Assembly: GCA_037447125.1 (NCBI GenBank)
Contig: JBBIHG010000146.1
Location: forward strand, 1-6,101
Source of the DNA: UBA2029 sp037447125
GTDB taxonomy: Bacteria; Chloroflexota; Anaerolineae; Aggregatilineales; Aggregatilineaceae
Direction: 5' to 3'
Length of the DNA stretch: 6,101 nucleotides
Under the pieces are notes generated by a model. That model saw nothing but the letters and a program-made list of their open reading frames with translations, was not told the origin of the DNA and ran no database searches. Position 1 is the stretch's first letter, and each line of letters starts with the position of its first letter. Shown in pieces: positions 4,803 to 6,101 of this stretch. The translations under genes were made by a program, and so were the position numbers.

Positions 4803-6101
4803 ATGCCTAAGATCGTCTTCATTGGTGCGGGGAGCACCGTCTTCGCCAAGAACCTGATGGGCGACATCCTGCACTTCCCGGAGCTGACCGAGTCCACCTT
4901 GACGCTCTTCGATATTGATGCGGAGCGCCTGCGCACCTCCGAGATCGTCGCGCACAAAGTCGCGGGGGCGCTCGGCGCGCGGCCCACCATCGAAGCGACC
5001 ACCGACCGGCGCGCGGCGCTGGATGGCGCCGACTACGCGATCTGCATGATTCAGGTGGCCGGCTACAAGCCGGGCACGGTGCTTGACTTCGAGATTCCCA
5101 AGCGGTACGGGCTACGCGCCACGATTGCCGACACCCTGGGCATTGGCGGGATCATGCGCGCGCTGCGCACCATCCCGGTGCTGCTCGATATGTGTCGCGA
5201 CATGGAAGAAGTGTGTCCCCAGGTGACCTTCCTCAATTACGTCAACCCGATGGCCATGAACACCTGGGCCATCAGCCGGGCCAGCCGGATCAAGAATGTG
5301 GGCCTGTGCCACAGCGTGCAGGGCACGGCGATGAAGCTGGCCGAGGATATCGGAGTGCCCTATGAGGAGATCAACTACCTGTGCGCCGGCATCAATCACA
5401 TGGCTTTCTACCTGCGTTTTGAGCGCGACGGGCAAGACCTCTACCCCCTGCTGCTGCGGGTGATTGACGAGGGGCGCGTGCCAGACTGGAACCGGGTGCG
5501 CTACGAGATGCTGCGTCGGCTGGGCTACTTCGTCACCGAGTCGAGCGAGCATTTCGCCGAGTACGTGCCCTGGTTCATCAAGCGCGACCGCCCCGATCTG
5601 ATCGAGCGCTTCAACATCCCGCTCGACGAGTACATCCGCCGCTGCGAGACGCAGATCGCCGATTGGGACGCGATGCGCGCCGCCTACGAAGACCCGGCGC
5701 TCGCCATTGAGGTGACGCCCAGTATGGAGTACGGTGCGGGGATCATCCACAGCCTGGAGACGGGTATTCCCAGCGTGATCTACGGCAACGTGATGAACAA
5801 TGGCCTGATCGAGAACCTGCCGCGCGAATCCTGTGTGGAGGTGCCCTGCCTGGTGGACAAGAGCGGCATTCAGCCGACTCAGGTGGGGTCCCTGCCGCCT
5901 CACCTGGCCGCACTGATGCAGACCAACATCAACGTGCAGGCGCTGACCGTCGAAGCGGTGCTGACCGGCAAGCGCGAGCATATCTACCACGCGGCCATGC
6001 TCGATCCGCACACGGCTGCTGAGCTGGACCTGGAGCAAATCTGGGCGCTGGTGGACGATCTGATCGCGGCGCACGGGGACTGGCTGCCGGCCTTCCACTA
6101 G
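4803..6101 (+). CDS. melA: GH4 alpha-galactosidase (MelA type), NAD- and Mn-dependent
   Basis: A complete 432-residue family 4 glycoside hydrolase; the TAG stop is the last codon of the window. GH4 enzymes cleave glycosides in the cytoplasm by an oxidation-elimination route that needs bound NAD and a divalent metal, usually Mn. The N-terminus has the Rossmann motif FIGAGST (6-12) and an acidic LFDID (35-39) for NAD. NYVNPMAMNTW (145-155), the metal ligands Cys169 (GLCHSV) and His199 (GINHMAFY), and TESSEHFAEYVPWFI (245-259) complete the active site. The CHSV signature is the one I associate with alpha-galactosidases, as opposed to CHE (alpha-glucosidase) or CNVP (phospho-beta-glucosidase). 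Long stretches match my memory of E. coli MelA, including ADTLG-GGIMRALRTIP, LPxHLAALMQTNINVQ and LVDDLIAAHGDWLP. The likely substrate is melibiose or related galactosides. No transporter or regulator is visible in the window; they may lie downstream. Strict substrate range is not decidable from sequence. Confidence 0.93.
   Translation: MPKIVFIGAGSTVFAKNLMGDILHFPELTESTLTLFDIDAERLRTSEIVAHKVAGALGARPTIEATTDRRAALDGADYAICMIQVAGYKPGTVLDFEIPKRYGLRATIADTLGIGGIMRALRTIPVLLDMCRDMEEVCPQVTFLNYVNPMAMNTWAISRASRIKNVGLCHSVQGTAMKLAEDIGVPYEEINYLCAGINHMAFYLRFERDGQDLYPLLLRVIDEGRVPDWNRVRYEMLRRLGYFVTESSEHFAEYVPWFIKRDRPDLIERFNIPLDEYIRRCETQIADWDAMRAAYEDPALAIEVTPSMEYGAGIIHSLETGIPSVIYGNVMNNGLIENLPRESCVEVPCLVDKSGIQPTQVGSLPPHLAALMQTNINVQALTVEAVLTGKREHIYHAAMLDPHTAAELDLEQIWALVDDLIAAHGDWLPAFH

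Noticed and set aside
4784..4810. Eight-codon ATG frame overlapping the melA start
   Set aside because: It is too short and lacks its own ribosome binding site; a leader peptide cannot be supported.
5112..6098. 328-residue minus-strand open frame over melA
   Set aside because: It is an antisense shadow in GC-rich sequence; the plus-strand GH4 enzyme is unambiguous.

Overview
This is a GC-rich bacterial chromosomal segment with tightly packed genes. The DnaX, YbaB, RecR and TatA types, GTG starts, a PD40-propeller export-type protein and a GTAGGGGCGGGTTT-type palindrome suggest a member of the Chloroflexota (for example Anaerolineae or relatives). That assignment rests on my familiarity with these protein styles, not on a search, so treat it as tentative.

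Layout. (1) Bases 1-1335 (+) hold the 3' part of a gene for a protein with a proline-rich linker and a TolB-like seven-blade propeller. Tandem hairpins follow it, the second being a textbook intrinsic terminator (1416-1445). (2) On the minus strand, 1528-1701 encodes a 57-residue TatA, the pore-forming subunit of the twin-arginine protein exporter. It is easily missed because it is so short. It has a strong Shine-Dalgarno sequence and a consensus extended -10 promoter. (3) Divergently from tatA runs the classical cluster dnaX (1893-3488), ybaB/ebfC (3628-4017) and recR (4114-4716). These encode the clamp-loader ATPase, a nucleoid-associated protein and a recombination-mediator subunit. (4) After a short hairpin-containing gap comes melA (4803-6101), a complete GH4 NAD/Mn-dependent alpha-galactosidase whose stop codon is the last base of the window.

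How they work together. dnaX-ybaB-recR is a widely conserved replication/repair neighbourhood and probably one transcript, interrupted only by a 29-bp perfect palindrome between dnaX and ybaB. TatA and the propeller protein converge and have no obvious shared pathway; at most both concern the cell envelope. melA belongs to sugar catabolism (cytoplasmic melibiose or raffinose-type galactosides) and is probably a separate unit.

I see no new multi-gene system here. The points most worth a second look are the palindromic element, a run of C tracts in the dnaX linker where a frame slip would give a gamma-like short product, the nearly abutting divergent promoters of tatA and dnaX, and the tandem terminators. 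No tRNA, rRNA, CRISPR array, insertion sequence or origin was found. No stretch above 300 bases lacks a gene.
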